Shown here piece by piece: positions 1 to 10,675 of a stretch of DNA of 31,306 nucleotides. The number at the start of each line of letters is the position of its first letter. Within the stretch, counting starts at the first letter, position 1. The translations under genes and the position numbers were made by a program. The notes below the pieces were generated by a model. The model saw nothing but the letters and a program-made list of their open reading frames with translations, searched no databases and was not told the origin of the DNA. The DNA comes from Nemertoderma westbladi (lineage: Eukaryota; Xenacoelomorpha; Nemertodermatida; Nemertodermatidae), in assembly GCA_032718475.1 (NCBI GenBank), contig JAUCBJ010006778.1:1-31306 (forward strand), written 5' to 3'.

Positions 1-1281
1 GCTGACTGATCATACATGCTGACTGCTGAAACATTGCAAACTCATAACAATCAGTGTTTACATTCATTTTATACTGCTATTTACCGTCAGTTCTTCATAA
101 TATGGTTGATGAATAATTATATTTGGAATAACGATAAATAACCCCGAAACCCAATATTCTTGATATACCGAAGGTAAGAGAGAAGGGTTACAGATAAACG
201 ATTGTGACTTATGTTAAAGTGGTTTGAAGTGAATCTAATGTTATTTGATAGACCCTACATGAGTCAGTCTGTGTTCCTTTTATATGTGACTAAAATCAGT
301 GAAGATTGGCAGATTAGTGTGCAGTATTGTGCAGCATTGTGTATGAGTGAGTCTGTTAAAGAAGCAATTCCTAAAGAATGCGCCATATATGTGAATTATA
401 ATTAAGCCATATCGTTGTGAGTAGTTTAAGTCATAACTCTGTTTATATAGATAAAGCGCCACGTCCTAAAGGAACTGTTAATATTACCGAAGGTGAATAA
501 TATTGTCAGAGATTATATAGTACTGTCAGTCGAATAATACATTAGGCTTACATAGCAATAAAATTAAACCGTCGAACCCAATCTCCCGGGAATATCCAGC
601 GGGTGAATGATCGCGCACAGATTGGTTTCGACTAGTGTAGTGAATCAAATACTTGTCATAGACTAAAAACCGATTTAATATCTAGAAGACATCTTAATTT
701 GGTGGGTTAAACTGCCAAAGGTCTGAAAGCGCGAACAATATGTTCAACTTAGATAATGGATATTAACCAGTTTATAAATTTATTGATGTCGCACGAAGGC
801 TGCCCGATACCGGTCTACTAATGTGAAAAAAACTTTCAGTTTCATTCTAAATAATTTTTGATACACATAGAATATCAGTACCGGTATTCAGTATGTATAG
901 TGAAGAAAGCAATTGCCGGTAGTCATACGGTTACTGAGTTGGTTACTGATAGTGTATAGGGAGAAAAATTAAATGTAATACAAAAATGGCCATATAAGTA
1001 AAAATATAGGACAAAAAAAAGAAAAAATACAATGCCAGAACTAACCTATGAGATAGTGCAGTAGTGCTCCCAGTTTGTAAATTCAGTACCGGTAGGCCTA
1101 CAATTCCTAAGATTATTTCAGTACCGATATTTGAAATTAAAAAAAGCGACTAGCAAACTAGGCATAAAGTGTAAGTAAAGGATTTGGTTTCATTTTGCAT
1201 TTCTACGTCACGTCGCACAATGTCAGTGCCTGTCTGTATTACAGGTACTGTACAATCAGAACTCTCACTCTGACTTGAGAG
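1..1281. other. Non-coding stretch, no gene recognised
   Basis: AT-rich sequence without a convincing coding frame. An open frame of about 60 codons near 211-405 has no recognisable protein features. Isolated donor-like sequences (GTAAGA at about 174) have no matching acceptor. The only structure I see is an imperfect stem, 571-585 against 618-632 (13 of 15 positions pair), enclosing a 32-base loop. Confidence 0.6.
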
Positions 1282-1359
1282 ACAGACAAGATTTTTAGAG
1301 CGTTTTACTTTTAGTTTCATACAGACAAGATTTTTAGAGCGTTTTACTTTTAGTTTCAT
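1282..1359. repeat. Perfect 39-bp tandem duplication
   Basis: 1282-1320 and 1321-1359 are identical 39-bp units placed head to tail. The lack of any mismatch points to a recent duplication. The surrounding sequence up to 1940 has no gene. Confidence 0.9.
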
Positions 1360-1940
1360 ATGGTTTAGGTTTCTGATAGTCTGGCGCCTGTCGTTTGTCG
1401 GTACCAGTAACGTAAAAAACTGAAAAAAGCTTGGCGATTAAGGCCGGTTTAGATGTACGCCTTTTATTGGTTTAGATACACGTGGCAATTTTTTCGGCAA
1501 CGTACAAACGTAGGCCTATACACTATACAGCAACTAGCAAATCCATTTACGGCACCAGTATAGCTACCGGTTAACCGGTACTTGTTCGCAGTTTAAACAG
1601 TTAAACGTGACAATTTCTATTCCAGTGACTTAGTGTTAGTTGTCGCCCTCGCCAAATTGCTGACGAAGTTGCTCAAAAATGTGCCATGTGTAAACGTAAA
1701 CCTGCTATTACGGTACAATACCTGTAGGCCTGCTTCCTCTCCTCAGTGCCTCATACCCAAGGTGTACTAAATAACAGGTCATGCAGCGAGCGGATTCCTG
1801 AAATTAGCGGAGGCCGATCGTTTCCCTATTTATGACTTTCATAATATTTTCTTAGAAACCTCTCTTATAGCCTGTATTCTCGCCTGTAATTCAAGACAAC
1901 AAGGGATTCTGTTCTTGCAATTTGGTATATGAGTAAAGGG

Positions 1941-2411
1941 AATAAAACTCTATCAAAATATTTTACATTTAAATTTTATTTACAATCCCGTTTCCATGGT
2001 GACGGGAATTACGATAATCTCCCATTATGACCGCCAGATATATATTGGGCTACTATATACTACTTATATAATTTTCAACAAACATGCCTGGTGGCTGTCC
2101 TTTATTTCTAATAATTGCTAACCGAAATTTAATATTCTGGAATGTCACAATCATGCTATAACAGGTCTTGCTCTCTGATTGGACAGTTTAGTTTATTGGC
2201 AAATATTTACTTTTAGAAATATGATTAACAATTGACGAATTATAAAATGAAATGTTGGCAATTTTAACTTATTATTTAGACTGACAAACCGAATAAAAAT
2301 GGTGTTTTATAGAATTGGTATACAATTTTAAAAATTTTTCATTCTACTTATTTCCATGGCAACGGGAATGTAAACAAATTCAAATGTTAAATATTTTGAT
2401 AGACTTTTATT
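1941..2411. mobile_element. Foldback/MITE-like element with about 58-bp inverted arms
   Basis: Positions 1941-1999 match the reverse complement of 2354-2411 with a handful of mismatches and a one-base gap. Both arms share a word beginning CTATCAAAATATTT and end inward at CCATGG. The roughly 350-bp interior is AT-rich and non-coding. This is the shape of a non-autonomous DNA transposon or foldback element. No clear target-site duplication was found, so the family is unassigned. Confidence 0.55.
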
Positions 2412-2495
2412 TCCATTAATCACCTACCAAATCTCAAGGGAAGAATCCATTGTCGCCTTGAAATACAGGCGCGCAAAGTTTGAACTTTGCACCCG

Positions 2496-2509
2496 GTTAC
2501 CTTGGCAAC
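2496..2509. promoter_or_regulatory. RFX X-box-like palindrome
   Basis: GTTACCTTGGCAAC fits the RFX X-box consensus GTTRCC-NN-GGYAAC on both half-sites. Related CCATGG-centred variants lie nearby at about 1990 and 2352, inside the inverted arms of the neighbouring element. The sites may therefore have spread with repeats rather than controlling a local gene. Confidence 0.35.
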
Positions 2510-2667
2510 TACACGATAAAAATTCCAGAAAGACATTTTATTACATTTCTATGAACCCTAGTCATCATATCCACCTAACAAAAGTAGCATAAAATAAGTT
2601 TCTAAGGAAATATTATGAAAATAGTGCCATAAATAGGGAAAAGATCGGCCCCCCGAACCCCCCGATC

Positions 2668-2795
2668 GGGGGGGGGGGGGGGGCGGGGGGGCCGAGCACG
2701 CAGGGGCCCCGAGCACGCCGGGGTCCAGAGCACGCCGGGGCCCCGAGCACGCCGGTGTCCAGAGCACGCCGGGGCCCCGAGCACACCAGGGCCCC
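2668..2795. repeat. GC-rich minisatellite behind a poly-G run
   Basis: A run of 16 G (2668-2683) leads into about six units of 16-18 bp built on GAGCACGCCGGGGCC, ending near 2795. The GC content is far above that of the flanks. Frames open across this region are Pro/Arg/Gly-rich products of the repeat, not genes. Further runs of 17 G (2882-2898) and 15 C (2913-2927) follow. Confidence 0.8.
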
Positions 2796-3122
2796 ACATA
2801 GCCAATACTTCAATATGAGCCATGGCAACAGAGCCAGACCAAAGGGGCTGGGTGAGTTAGGTATACTCAGGGGCGCGTCTAGGGGGGGGGGGGGGGGGTA
2901 TGGGGCTCGATTCCCCCCCCCCCCCCCACCCCCTCCAAACTGCATGGGCATGGCCTGTCTATTTGAGAACGTTTATTTGGGTATTGTATTAGTTTAATTT
3001 TGAGCTTGGGTTGAACATAATTCGATGAAAGGCAGTGTTATAGTACTATTCGCTTTGTACGCGATTAAATCCAGATATCCCACGACATAGAAACAACGTT
3101 ACATAAACAACGTTACAGAAAC

Positions 3123-3440
3123 GTTACATAGACGGTCTTTTCTAACCAAAACAATAAACGATAAAATTACCAATTGAAGGAAAGGGGCAGGTTACATAGA
3201 CGGTCTTTTCTAACCAAAACAACAAACGATAAAATTACCAATTGAGGGAAAGGGGCAGGTTACAGAGGCGAGTTTTTCTAACCAAAACAATAAGCAGTTA
3301 CAATACAAAATGAGAAAAAAGAGCAGGTAACATACCAATTGAGGGAAAGGAGCAGGTAACAGAGGCAGGCTATTCTAATCAAATCAATAAACAGTTACAA
3401 TACAAAATGCGAAAAAATAGCACGTAACAAAAAACGGGCT
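3123..3440. repeat. 68-bp tandem array, about 5 units
   Basis: Units begin with GTTACATAGA or GTTACAGAGG at 3123, 3191 and 3259, a period of exactly 68 bp. More diverged units follow at about 3327 and 3424. Each contains CTTTTCTAACCAAAACAA. The first two copies are nearly identical and the later ones are rearranged. Confidence 0.8.
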
Positions 3441-3552
3441 TTTCTAACTACAGTATTTAATATAATTATTTAACATTGAAAAAGGCAGCATCTGGATTTA
3501 ACTTAAAGATATAATTATTTGTAGGGTTTTTCGCAATTTCAAATTTGGGGAG

Positions 3553-3664
3553 TCATCTCAGCCTAAGGTGAGTGTTCTCAGCCTAGGCTGAGATAACTGG
3601 GGAGTGTTATCGGCCTAGGCTGAGACGACTGGGGAGTGTTCTCAGCCTAGGCTGAGATAACTGG
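3553..3664. repeat. 32-bp tandem array of palindromes
   Basis: The 16-bp palindrome CTCAGCCTAGGCTGAG occurs perfectly at 3577-3592 and 3641-3656. An imperfect copy lies midway at about 3609, giving 32-bp units, and a degenerate copy lies upstream at about 3557. Each unit also carries a GGGGAGTGTT segment. A run of 17 C follows at 3703-3719. Confidence 0.85.
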
Positions 3665-3719
3665 GGTGTTATTTCAAGAGGGAGTTATCTCAGCCTTGTA
3701 CACCCCCCCCCCCCCCCCC

Positions 3720-4032
3720 GAAACGCCGGCACTGCTCACACTAATTTCAGCAATCCCCTCCCTGCATGACCTGTTATTTAGTACACCTTGCTCCTACCTC
3801 AGACCTGTTGGTGTTGGCCACTGCTCATGCTAAGTACCAACAGCTGTACTGCTGTACCGGTAGCGTGGTAGGCCTACTACAGCAACAGTACGACAGTACT
3901 ATTTATTATTGGTAATTTCTGATTATTACAGTACTGCAGTATTACTGCAGTACTGTACAGCTGTATCAGTGTTACCGGTACAGCGGTAGCCTATTATTTT
4001 TGGGTTGACGTCTAACTGTCTAAGTCCATACA
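3720..4032. other. Upstream region of the zinc-finger gene
   Basis: No coding sequence. It is rich in CAGTACTG, TACCGGTA and TAGGCCTA words (3869-3876). A near-CRE sequence, TTGACGTCTA, lies about 25 bases before the ATG at 4033. No clear TATA box was seen, so the transcription start cannot be placed. Confidence 0.4.
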
Positions 4033-6612
4033 ATGTCTTCGTCGGACGTAGAAATTATGGTACAATCTGATGGAGGATCGACTCTCGGAACATTAAAGAA
4101 TTTAGATGCTGCCGCCATATTTAAACGAAGTTTTAATGTTCGATTACCCCTGAAACATATCGAGAGCGGCGACTCCCAGCCGTATTTGGCTCGTATAGAA
4201 GATGCAGCGAAGCACGGTTTAGTATCTCCGGGCTTCTCTTGCTCCACTTGTCATTCTACCTTCCTATTCAAAACCAGTCTGGAATCCCATCTGAGCCGCA
4301 TCACAATTGATATAACGTTACATTGCAAACATTGCGCCCCAGGCCGCTCTGAAACTCTTCTTTTTACCAACAGATGTTCCTTTTGGATTCATGTAAAATC
4401 TCACAAAGGCAACTTGGTTTCTGAGTCGGACGTAGTAATTCGGCCTCTCCCCATGGACTTTCCCGTAGCGAAAATCGTTAACTCCCTATCGAAATCAAGT
4501 TTCTTTTTAACTGCAGCCCATCAGTTTTCCCTTCCGATACATGCCCCAGACTCCCTCAAATGCCCATCCTGTAACTTACTGTTGCAATCGAAAGGCGAAA
4601 TTAGTAACCACCTTCAACAGGCTACTCCTGACTCGAAATACCCCCAATGCAACATATGCGACATGCATTTCCTAAACAAATGTCAACTATCTCTCCACTT
4701 ACAGATTCACGCGCATTCGTTGCCCTGTTTCTGTCCGGAATGCGGTCTTGTCGAATCCATTTCGATCCTCACCCATATTGTACACATCACCAACAGATGC
4801 CATCATTTTAGTCGCATATCCGGCTACAAATGCCCTTTATGTACTGTGAATTTCACTAGATTATCACTGCTGAAGACTCACATCCTCTCGGCCCATGGCG
4901 AGGTTTATGCGAAGTGTTTGTATTGCCAGGCAGCTTTTAAAGGCGTCGCGAATCTTCAGAAACATATTAACGTTGCCCATAAAGGTCTCATTGTCACGGC
5001 GAAGACCATCGAATGTGTCATTGGCTCCTTATACAAGTGTCCCCTATGTATGGTCGTCTTCCTCACAGGCGATGCCCTGAAAATCCATGTAGACGACCAC
5101 CTAAATGGTTTGCAGCAGAACCTAAAGTTCTACTTCAAATGTCTGCGTTGCGGCAAAGTGTTCGAACGCAGATCGGATCTGAGCAGCCACACACTCCTGA
5201 TTCACCCCAACCAGGATTCCTTGTATATCTGCGAATATTGTCGCGCAAAGAAACCATCGGCATCGGTGCTGCTGGAGCATCTAAGTTTCTGTTCCGTCGT
5301 CCTAGAAAAGGTAAAACTCCACGGCGTACACGATACCGGCAAATCGTCTGGGGCAGTAGCTGTAAAGAATACACAGACGCAGACAGCAGCGACTCTCAGT
5401 GCGTCCAAGACATTGTCTGTAGTCTCTGTTAATGGCGTACAGACCACGCCGGTAGTGTCTGTTAGTGGCACTCAGACCTATTCATTAGTATCTGTTAATG
5501 GCAACGACGCTCACGCCATCTTACCAATCATCCCGTTAAACAACCTTCCTTGCATCAATACTGCTGTCGCAGCTCCCGTTCTATCTAAATTCCCGTTACC
5601 GGTACCGATTCTTCCATCTCTCAAGGCGACGCCGCTAATACCACCGGCGTCTAGCGATACCATATCCGTTGCGTCTAGCTACTCACCCCTCAGTACCCCC
5701 ATCGAGTCAATTCCTTCCACGGCCTCTAATAATCTCTCTCCAATTAAGAAAAGGTTGACTGAGGAAACCGATGACGATGTTATTGTATTAAGTCCCGCCC
5801 TGTGTATCCGTCGAGAGTCCGTCAGACAGAAGGCGGACGTGTCGACCACGTCGAACCGAGCCACCCATCCCGGGGGGTCTGTTCGTGTCATATACAGTTA
5901 TAAGGCAGTCCCAGACACAAAGTCCACAGGGACCACATCGCGACTCGCGGCTCAACCCAAGCCGCTACTTAAAGAACCCGCTGTGACGACAAAGTCGATA
6001 ATACAAGTATCAACGTCGTCATCGCTACTCAACGAACCTCCAGTCGCTAGTCAGACACCCTCCGGTTCTTCTGTAAGACTACGCAGTCATTCGGGATCGA
6101 AACCTCCAGCTGGAAAGAAGAACGCCTCTCCTCCCGCTGATGTCCGGAAACCGCCGAGCAACATCTGCAAGCTGTGCGGCTTCGAGACCCTGGACGCAGT
6201 GCAACTGAAGAGCCACGTCTCCAGCCTCCACGGGGGACCCAAACCCGGACTCAAGTGTATCCAGTGCTCCGATGACTTCGTCTCGTACGTCGCGCGCGAG
6301 AAACACATGTTCATCGCGCACGGGATCCGGCCCCCTCCGACCCCCAGCTTCCATCGCGTTCAGCAGCTCTCGCGCGAACAAATGTCGCGTAAACGCAAAC
6401 AAATAGACTCGGATAGTTCGGCTTCTGATAAATCCGTTAACCAACCAACTGGGCCGACTAATTCCAACGAAGCAACCAGTGAACCAGCCAGCGATTCTAA
6501 TACGACGACGTGTTCGGTTTGTAACTCTAGTTTTGACTCGCACTTAGAACTCTCCTCCCATATGCGAACCCACGGACTCGCGTTTCTACGTTCCTCCAAA
6601 CGGAGGCGGTGA
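4033..6612 (+). CDS. Multi-C2H2 zinc-finger protein, ZNF592/ZNF687/ZNF532-like
   Basis: A single-exon gene of 859 codons, probably encoding a nuclear DNA-binding or chromatin-associated regulator. The ATG at 4033 has A at -3. Residues 70-420 hold about ten fingers or finger remnants. C2H2 pairs are clear at 206-226, 267-288, 295-316, 336-356 and 370-391, and C400/C403/H416/C420 forms a C2HC finger. A Ser/Thr-rich linker (about 440-700) contains three VVSVNG-type repeats at 463-490 and an acidic patch, EETDDDVIV. Fingers 712-733 and 742-763, a basic KRKQ segment, a last finger at 827-847 and a terminal KRRR follow; the basic patches could be nuclear signals. The N-terminal pair, with its TNRCSFWIHVKSH segment followed by a VIRPLP motif, recalls the ZNF592/687/532 group. 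In that group a long disordered region precedes the fingers, and here it is absent. Finger-protein identity is secure; subgroup placement is from memory of the family. Confidence 0.9.
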   Translation: MSSSDVEIMVQSDGGSTLGTLKNLDAAAIFKRSFNVRLPLKHIESGDSQPYLARIEDAAKHGLVSPGFSCSTCHSTFLFKTSLESHLSRITIDITLHCKHCAPGRSETLLFTNRCSFWIHVKSHKGNLVSESDVVIRPLPMDFPVAKIVNSLSKSSFFLTAAHQFSLPIHAPDSLKCPSCNLLLQSKGEISNHLQQATPDSKYPQCNICDMHFLNKCQLSLHLQIHAHSLPCFCPECGLVESISILTHIVHITNRCHHFSRISGYKCPLCTVNFTRLSLLKTHILSAHGEVYAKCLYCQAAFKGVANLQKHINVAHKGLIVTAKTIECVIGSLYKCPLCMVVFLTGDALKIHVDDHLNGLQQNLKFYFKCLRCGKVFERRSDLSSHTLLIHPNQDSLYICEYCRAKKPSASVLLEHLSFCSVVLEKVKLHGVHDTGKSSGAVAVKNTQTQTAATLSASKTLSVVSVNGVQTTPVVSVSGTQTYSLVSVNGNDAHAILPIIPLNNLPCINTAVAAPVLSKFPLPVPILPSLKATPLIPPASSDTISVASSYSPLSTPIESIPSTASNNLSPIKKRLTEETDDDVIVLSPALCIRRESVRQKADVSTTSNRATHPGGSVRVIYSYKAVPDTKSTGTTSRLAAQPKPLLKEPAVTTKSIIQVSTSSSLLNEPPVASQTPSGSSVRLRSHSGSKPPAGKKNASPPADVRKPPSNICKLCGFETLDAVQLKSHVSSLHGGPKPGLKCIQCSDDFVSYVAREKHMFIAHGIRPPPTPSFHRVQQLSREQMSRKRKQIDSDSSASDKSVNQPTGPTNSNEATSEPASDSNTTTCSVCNSSFDSHLELSSHMRTHGLAFLRSSKRRR

Positions 6613-6859
6613 ACCAGACTCAATAGGTCGCATTTCTAATTCAGTATTTAATTGTTATTACCGAATGTAATGCTGTTTTTTTTTTGTTTAAAATTTTATA
6701 TTATTTTTCCATTAATTCATTTTTCGCAATGTTTGTGGGCCGAGCCATGTGTTAGGGCCAACCAAGCCTTAGCTTAGGGTTATAATCGGTCCTTTGGTCG
6801 TTACTCGTTGGGTACTTGTATTGGTTTTTTGTAGCAATTGTATGTTTTTTAAGAATTCT

Positions 6860-6865
6860 AATAAA
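6860..6865 (+). terminator. Polyadenylation signal, zinc-finger gene
   Basis: AATAAA about 250 bases after the TGA at 6610-6612, in AT-rich sequence. A second AATAAA at 7095-7100 could serve as a distal alternative. Confidence 0.6.
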
Positions 6866-9224
6866 ATCTCATGATATAACGCCGAGGGACCTAATGTCGC
6901 GTGACCTTATAATCAGTTATGATGGTGTAATTTTATAATACTTACGTCTCTTACCGTTCACGCGGTTTGAGTATCATGAACTAGACGAACGTTATCGGCT
7001 AGTTCAATAAGCAGTCGAGTGTTTTCATTGTATATTCGTTCGCTATTTACCACTTTGTATGTGTATTATATTATATGTCTATCTATCTAATGTAAATAAA
7101 TATAATAGATTGAAACCGTATTAAGTCAATTTCTCAGTTTTTTTGTCCGATAGATAGATCACCCCATGGCCCCCCATCCACATTCCACAATGGAATATTC
7201 AATGTTTTTTTTTTTTACAATTTGTCGCCATTTGACGTTATTCGAGTCCCTAAAAACGTGTCATTTGTATTTACCGATGCACCCTAGGCCATATACTACT
7301 GGTACCTCGTTTAAAATTGAGTTTATAATAATTTATTATTGAAAATATTGTTTATTTATTGAAAACCAATAACATTTGTGTTCAAATTCCCGATCGCATC
7401 TTAAAATTGAATGACGTGTTAATTGAATACCAATTCCAGCTTCACACTTTCCATAACTTGTACTTTACCTAATCATCTCCATCATGTTTATCTCTTATCA
7501 CCGAAATGAAAAACAATAGCATAAAAGTGTACCATACTATAAAAGTGTACCATACTACTGCATTATGGCAGTTCCAAAATGCTCAACGATGTGAGAATGT
7601 CATCGTGCTGTGCTTTATTACATAATAAATACATAAACAAAAACAATGAGAACAAGTTTGGAACCGGTGATTATTAGTCTAATATATAAGCATATTAATT
7701 TACTTTACTGGTTACGTATTTTGGGTTAGTTTCAGTATATTCACAGTTTATTTTCCTTGTTTTAGTCCTTGTTTCCTTGGTCTATCGATTGTGTTTGATC
7801 TTCTGTATCAAAAGTTCTTCTGTTTTGCTCAGGAGTTTCTAACTTCCGGTTGAACCAGTGCGATGGATATAGCCAACTCCACCATCCGGCACTCACATTT
7901 TTATCTATAAAATAATTTAATTATTATATGCTGCCTCCTACAGTACTTATAGTTAATTAATTATTTTCCCTTGCGTGTTATTTTCGTTACACATTGCCTA
8001 TTTATTTACCGTTGAGACAGCCTTCATTTGAATATTGTGTACAGGGTCTTTCTTGCTTGGGATTTCAATTTTCCTTCTCAATAAACAAGAATAGGAATGT
8101 AACTCTTGAGGCCTATCCTTTAAGACATTCCCTATTGTGATTCACTTGTGCGGGTCTAGGAAATATATCGTGGTTGCTTTGGGAACCAGTGAAGTATGTG
8201 CGGAATGTATTGTATTGGATTTGGCAGATAGGGGAGGGGGGAAACTGGACGCAATAAAAATTCATCCCTCTCCAGGGGAAATTCGACGCAAATAACACAT
8301 GATTACTCTCAAAAATAAAACTGTAACCTGTAACCGACTAGCGGCACTGGCTGTTTCCACTGACGGGGCTTTGTCGAACAACGCGTCCCTGATGCAGTAA
8401 GTGCCCCTCTTTTGAGGAGCAATATTATTATTGCCGCGGAACTGCTTCTACTCTAGGCCAGACCTAGCCAGAGGTAAAATCCTCACCAACCATCAACAAG
8501 AATAGATGAATCTGACACTTTCCCCAACCCAACCCCCCCCCCCCCCCCCCCCCCGTTCGAGTTCTTTAAATTTTTTATAAGCGTTATAAAAAAAATTGTC
8601 TTTTTGAAATCGCTTCCCGAATCGTGACCATTTTTCACATTAGTGGTAATCTTTTGATATCATTAGAAATTTCATTGAGAAACAGCTGAGATATAGACGT
8701 TCAAAGATTATTACAAGAATTATTGTTCGATGTTCTGGAACATTTTGTTGTATGTATCAACATACAAACAGTATGTTTGTCTACCCAATAGAGAAGTTGT
8801 TGCCCACCAACTCATAAAATAAATAATACGTTCTAGAATTTTGTGTATTTATTAAATAGAATAAATGGCCTACAGCGAATGATCGTTGATTTGCAGTTTT
8901 TTTTGGGGGGGGGGGGGGGGGGGGGTCATCAGTAAATGACACTAGGCCAGGCCTGACACTAGGCCAGGCCTGACACCAGGCCTACTGTAAAGGTCCTTTA
9001 TGCATTATTACGGTGAACGTTTTACCTGGGACAACGGCTTTATCACGGTTAACCATTGTGTTCGAGGGTGGAGAAATATTCTCAATGGATCTAATTTCTT
9101 CAGTTTTGGCTCTACCATTTTCTGGTTGCAGATATCTGAAAAAGAATTACGTTACAGTTCCTAAAATATCATTTCTAAAAGAACCCATCCTGTGTCATTG
9201 CGTGGTCTGTAATCGGTTTGCAGT
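6866..9224. other. Intergenic, AT-rich, no gene seen
   Basis: No supported coding frame. It contains a perfect 18-bp tandem duplication (7521-7538 and 7539-7556), a run of 22 C (8533-8554), a run of 21 G (8905-8925), and a short 17-bp tandem (two full units at 8937-8953 and 8954-8970, plus a partial one to 8982). Open frames at 8113-8298 and 9013-9312 show no protein features. Confidence 0.6.
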
Positions 9225-9652
9225 TCTTCAGTCTGCCGCTAGAAGGCGAAATGTCAAAGTGATAATATTATCTCGGGATCCCGACTTAATATGTAGGGAA
9301 AAATTGACGTGATGTCCCTTTAGGGGCTCCGTAACTATACCACATGATGCGCCTTTGTGAAGAAGATGAACGGTCCGCAGTTCTCCACTGTGCCACTAGA
9401 GGGCGAAATGTCTTAAAGTGAAAACCTCCCACCGTTTCCTTGATTTTAATCCGTTTAAGCTTAATCTTGGCATATGTAGGCCTACTATATCACAACACGT
9501 TGCGTCATTATGTGGAAGGTGAGGAAGGGAAGGAGAAACAGTTCTCCAGTCTGCCTCTAGAGGGATACATGTCCGAAAGTGAAAACCTCCCACAGTTTCC
9601 TTGATTTTAATCCGTTTAAGCTGAAACTTGTGGCATATATGGGGGCCTACTA
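9225..9652. repeat. Dispersed repeat carrying CTCF-like sites, three copies
   Basis: Copies lie at 9225-9262 (partial), 9377-9489 and 9539-9652; the last two are about 161 bp apart in the same orientation. Each starts with CAGTTCT(C/T) followed by a CTCF-core-like word: CCGCTAGAAGGCG (9236-9248), CCACTAGAGGGCG (9393-9405) and CCTCTAGAGGGAT (9554-9566). The two long copies share AGTGAAAACCTCCCAC and a following TTTCCTTGATTTTAATCCG segment. The middle site fits the vertebrate CTCF core best. Confidence 0.7.
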
Positions 9653-9793
9653 GAAAGGACCGTACTCCATCTACACTTTGTATACTTTATATTTTTTATT
9701 ATCTATACAGTAATAATAATTAACTAACCTGACCCACCACTGTCAAAGCATATATAATATTCTACAGTATTTTATGCATACTCACACATAATT

Positions 9794-10114
9794 ATGTATA
9801 AATATGATGCAGTGGGTAGTCCTAAAAATGGCGGGGCCAGCGAGATAGCACTGATGATTCTAGTAAATTCTGTACCCAATGCGTCCTTTAAAAAAATGTT
9901 ACTTTTTGCCACCACTTACGTCGTTTTATTTATTGTAATTCTTCACACTTTTATCTGGGCCTATTTCAGCATAAATATTGTCCATCGGAGCTTCTACAGT
10001 AAGTACCATAGTAAAATACGGGCATTAACTACGTCTTGGGAACCCATAATTAGACCATTTTTTTCATATAAAAAGGCTTTTATAATGAGGTTTTTCTGTA
10101 GAAGAAATATTTGA
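9794..10114 (+). CDS. Possible membrane-anchored ORF, doubtful
   Basis: An ATG-started frame of 106 codons, or a shorter first exon if the strong donor ACAGTAAGT at about 9998 is used. Residues of roughly 34-62 form one hydrophobic stretch (FATTYVVLFIVILHTFIWAY) preceded by lysines, as in a type II signal anchor. I recognise no family. The AT-rich codon use beyond the donor suggests chance reading. No upstream promoter or downstream partner exon was identified. Confidence 0.2.
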   Translation: MYKYDAVGSPKNGGASEIALMILVNSVPNASFKKMLLFATTYVVLFIVILHTFIWAYFSINIVHRSFYSKYHSKIRALTTSWEPIIRPFFSYKKAFIMRFFCRRNI

Positions 10115-10387
10115 CTTTCTGACAGTACAGTAGGATTGTATTTTTTCTAAAAAATGTTCTATAAAAAAATGTGTTCTAGAACAAAAATATTTATCAAAAT
10201 TGATAGCTAACACATGTTCTATAACATTTATAAAAAATTAGCAAAAACTAGCTACAGTAGTATTAGAAATTATCTATTTAATCTACCGGTATTAATCATT
10301 TAAATTCAATGTTATTATGTTGACAAAAAATTTGTCAAACTTGTTAACGACTTTGACAAAAAAGTGACTTACAACAAATACAAGTTA

Positions 10388-10393
10388 TTTATT
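10388..10393 (-). terminator. Polyadenylation signal of the spliced minus-strand gene
   Basis: AATAAA on the minus strand (TTTATT at 10388-10393), 11-16 bases past the TAA at 10404-10406. The position is unusually close to the stop, but it supports 10404-10675 as a terminal exon. Confidence 0.6.
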
Positions 10394-10403
10394 TGAGATT
10401 ATT

Positions 10404-10675
10404 TTACCTATATTTGCTGAAATCCCGTCGCGGCGATAACGAACTATCGGCTCTTCTCTTTCGCGGAGAATCGGCCTTATACTTCTTGGAAGTCGGAGGT
10501 TCGGCCTGGTACTTCTGGGCCGACACAGTTTCCGCCTTGGATATCTGGGCCGACTGAGGATCGGTTGTAGACTTGGGGCTGGGCTGCGGAACGCGTTCGT
10601 TCAGGAAAATACGTCGGTTAATCTTGGGCGATGACGATTCCAGAACTTTCTGTACTTTGGGTGAAGATTTATATC
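10404..10675 (-). CDS. Exon 3 (terminal) of spliced Ser-Pro-rich basic protein
   Basis: The acceptor is CTTCCTATCAG in a pyrimidine-rich context, with the exon starting at 10675. It begins with two bases (GA) that complete a glycine codon with the final G of exon 2, then runs 89 residues to TAA. The sequence is basic and rich in SP sites (SSPK, SSSPK, PSPK, DSPRK, LSPRR). It holds a cyclin-docking-like RRIFL and a degenerate nine- to eleven-residue repeat (SAQISKAET, SAQKYQAEP, SKKYKADSP, RKRRADSS). See the exon 1 entry for the whole gene. Confidence 0.75.

Noticed and set aside
571-632. Stem-loop that might be a structured RNA gene
   Set aside because: Only 13 of 15 positions pair around a 32-base loop, with no recognisable RNA family or polymerase III boxes.
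2558-2997. Several Pro/Gly/Arg-rich frames on both strands
   Set aside because: They are translations of the GC-rich minisatellite and homopolymer runs.
9013-9312. 99-codon plus-strand open frame
   Set aside because: It begins at a non-ATG codon and runs into the dispersed CTCF-like repeat. No family features.
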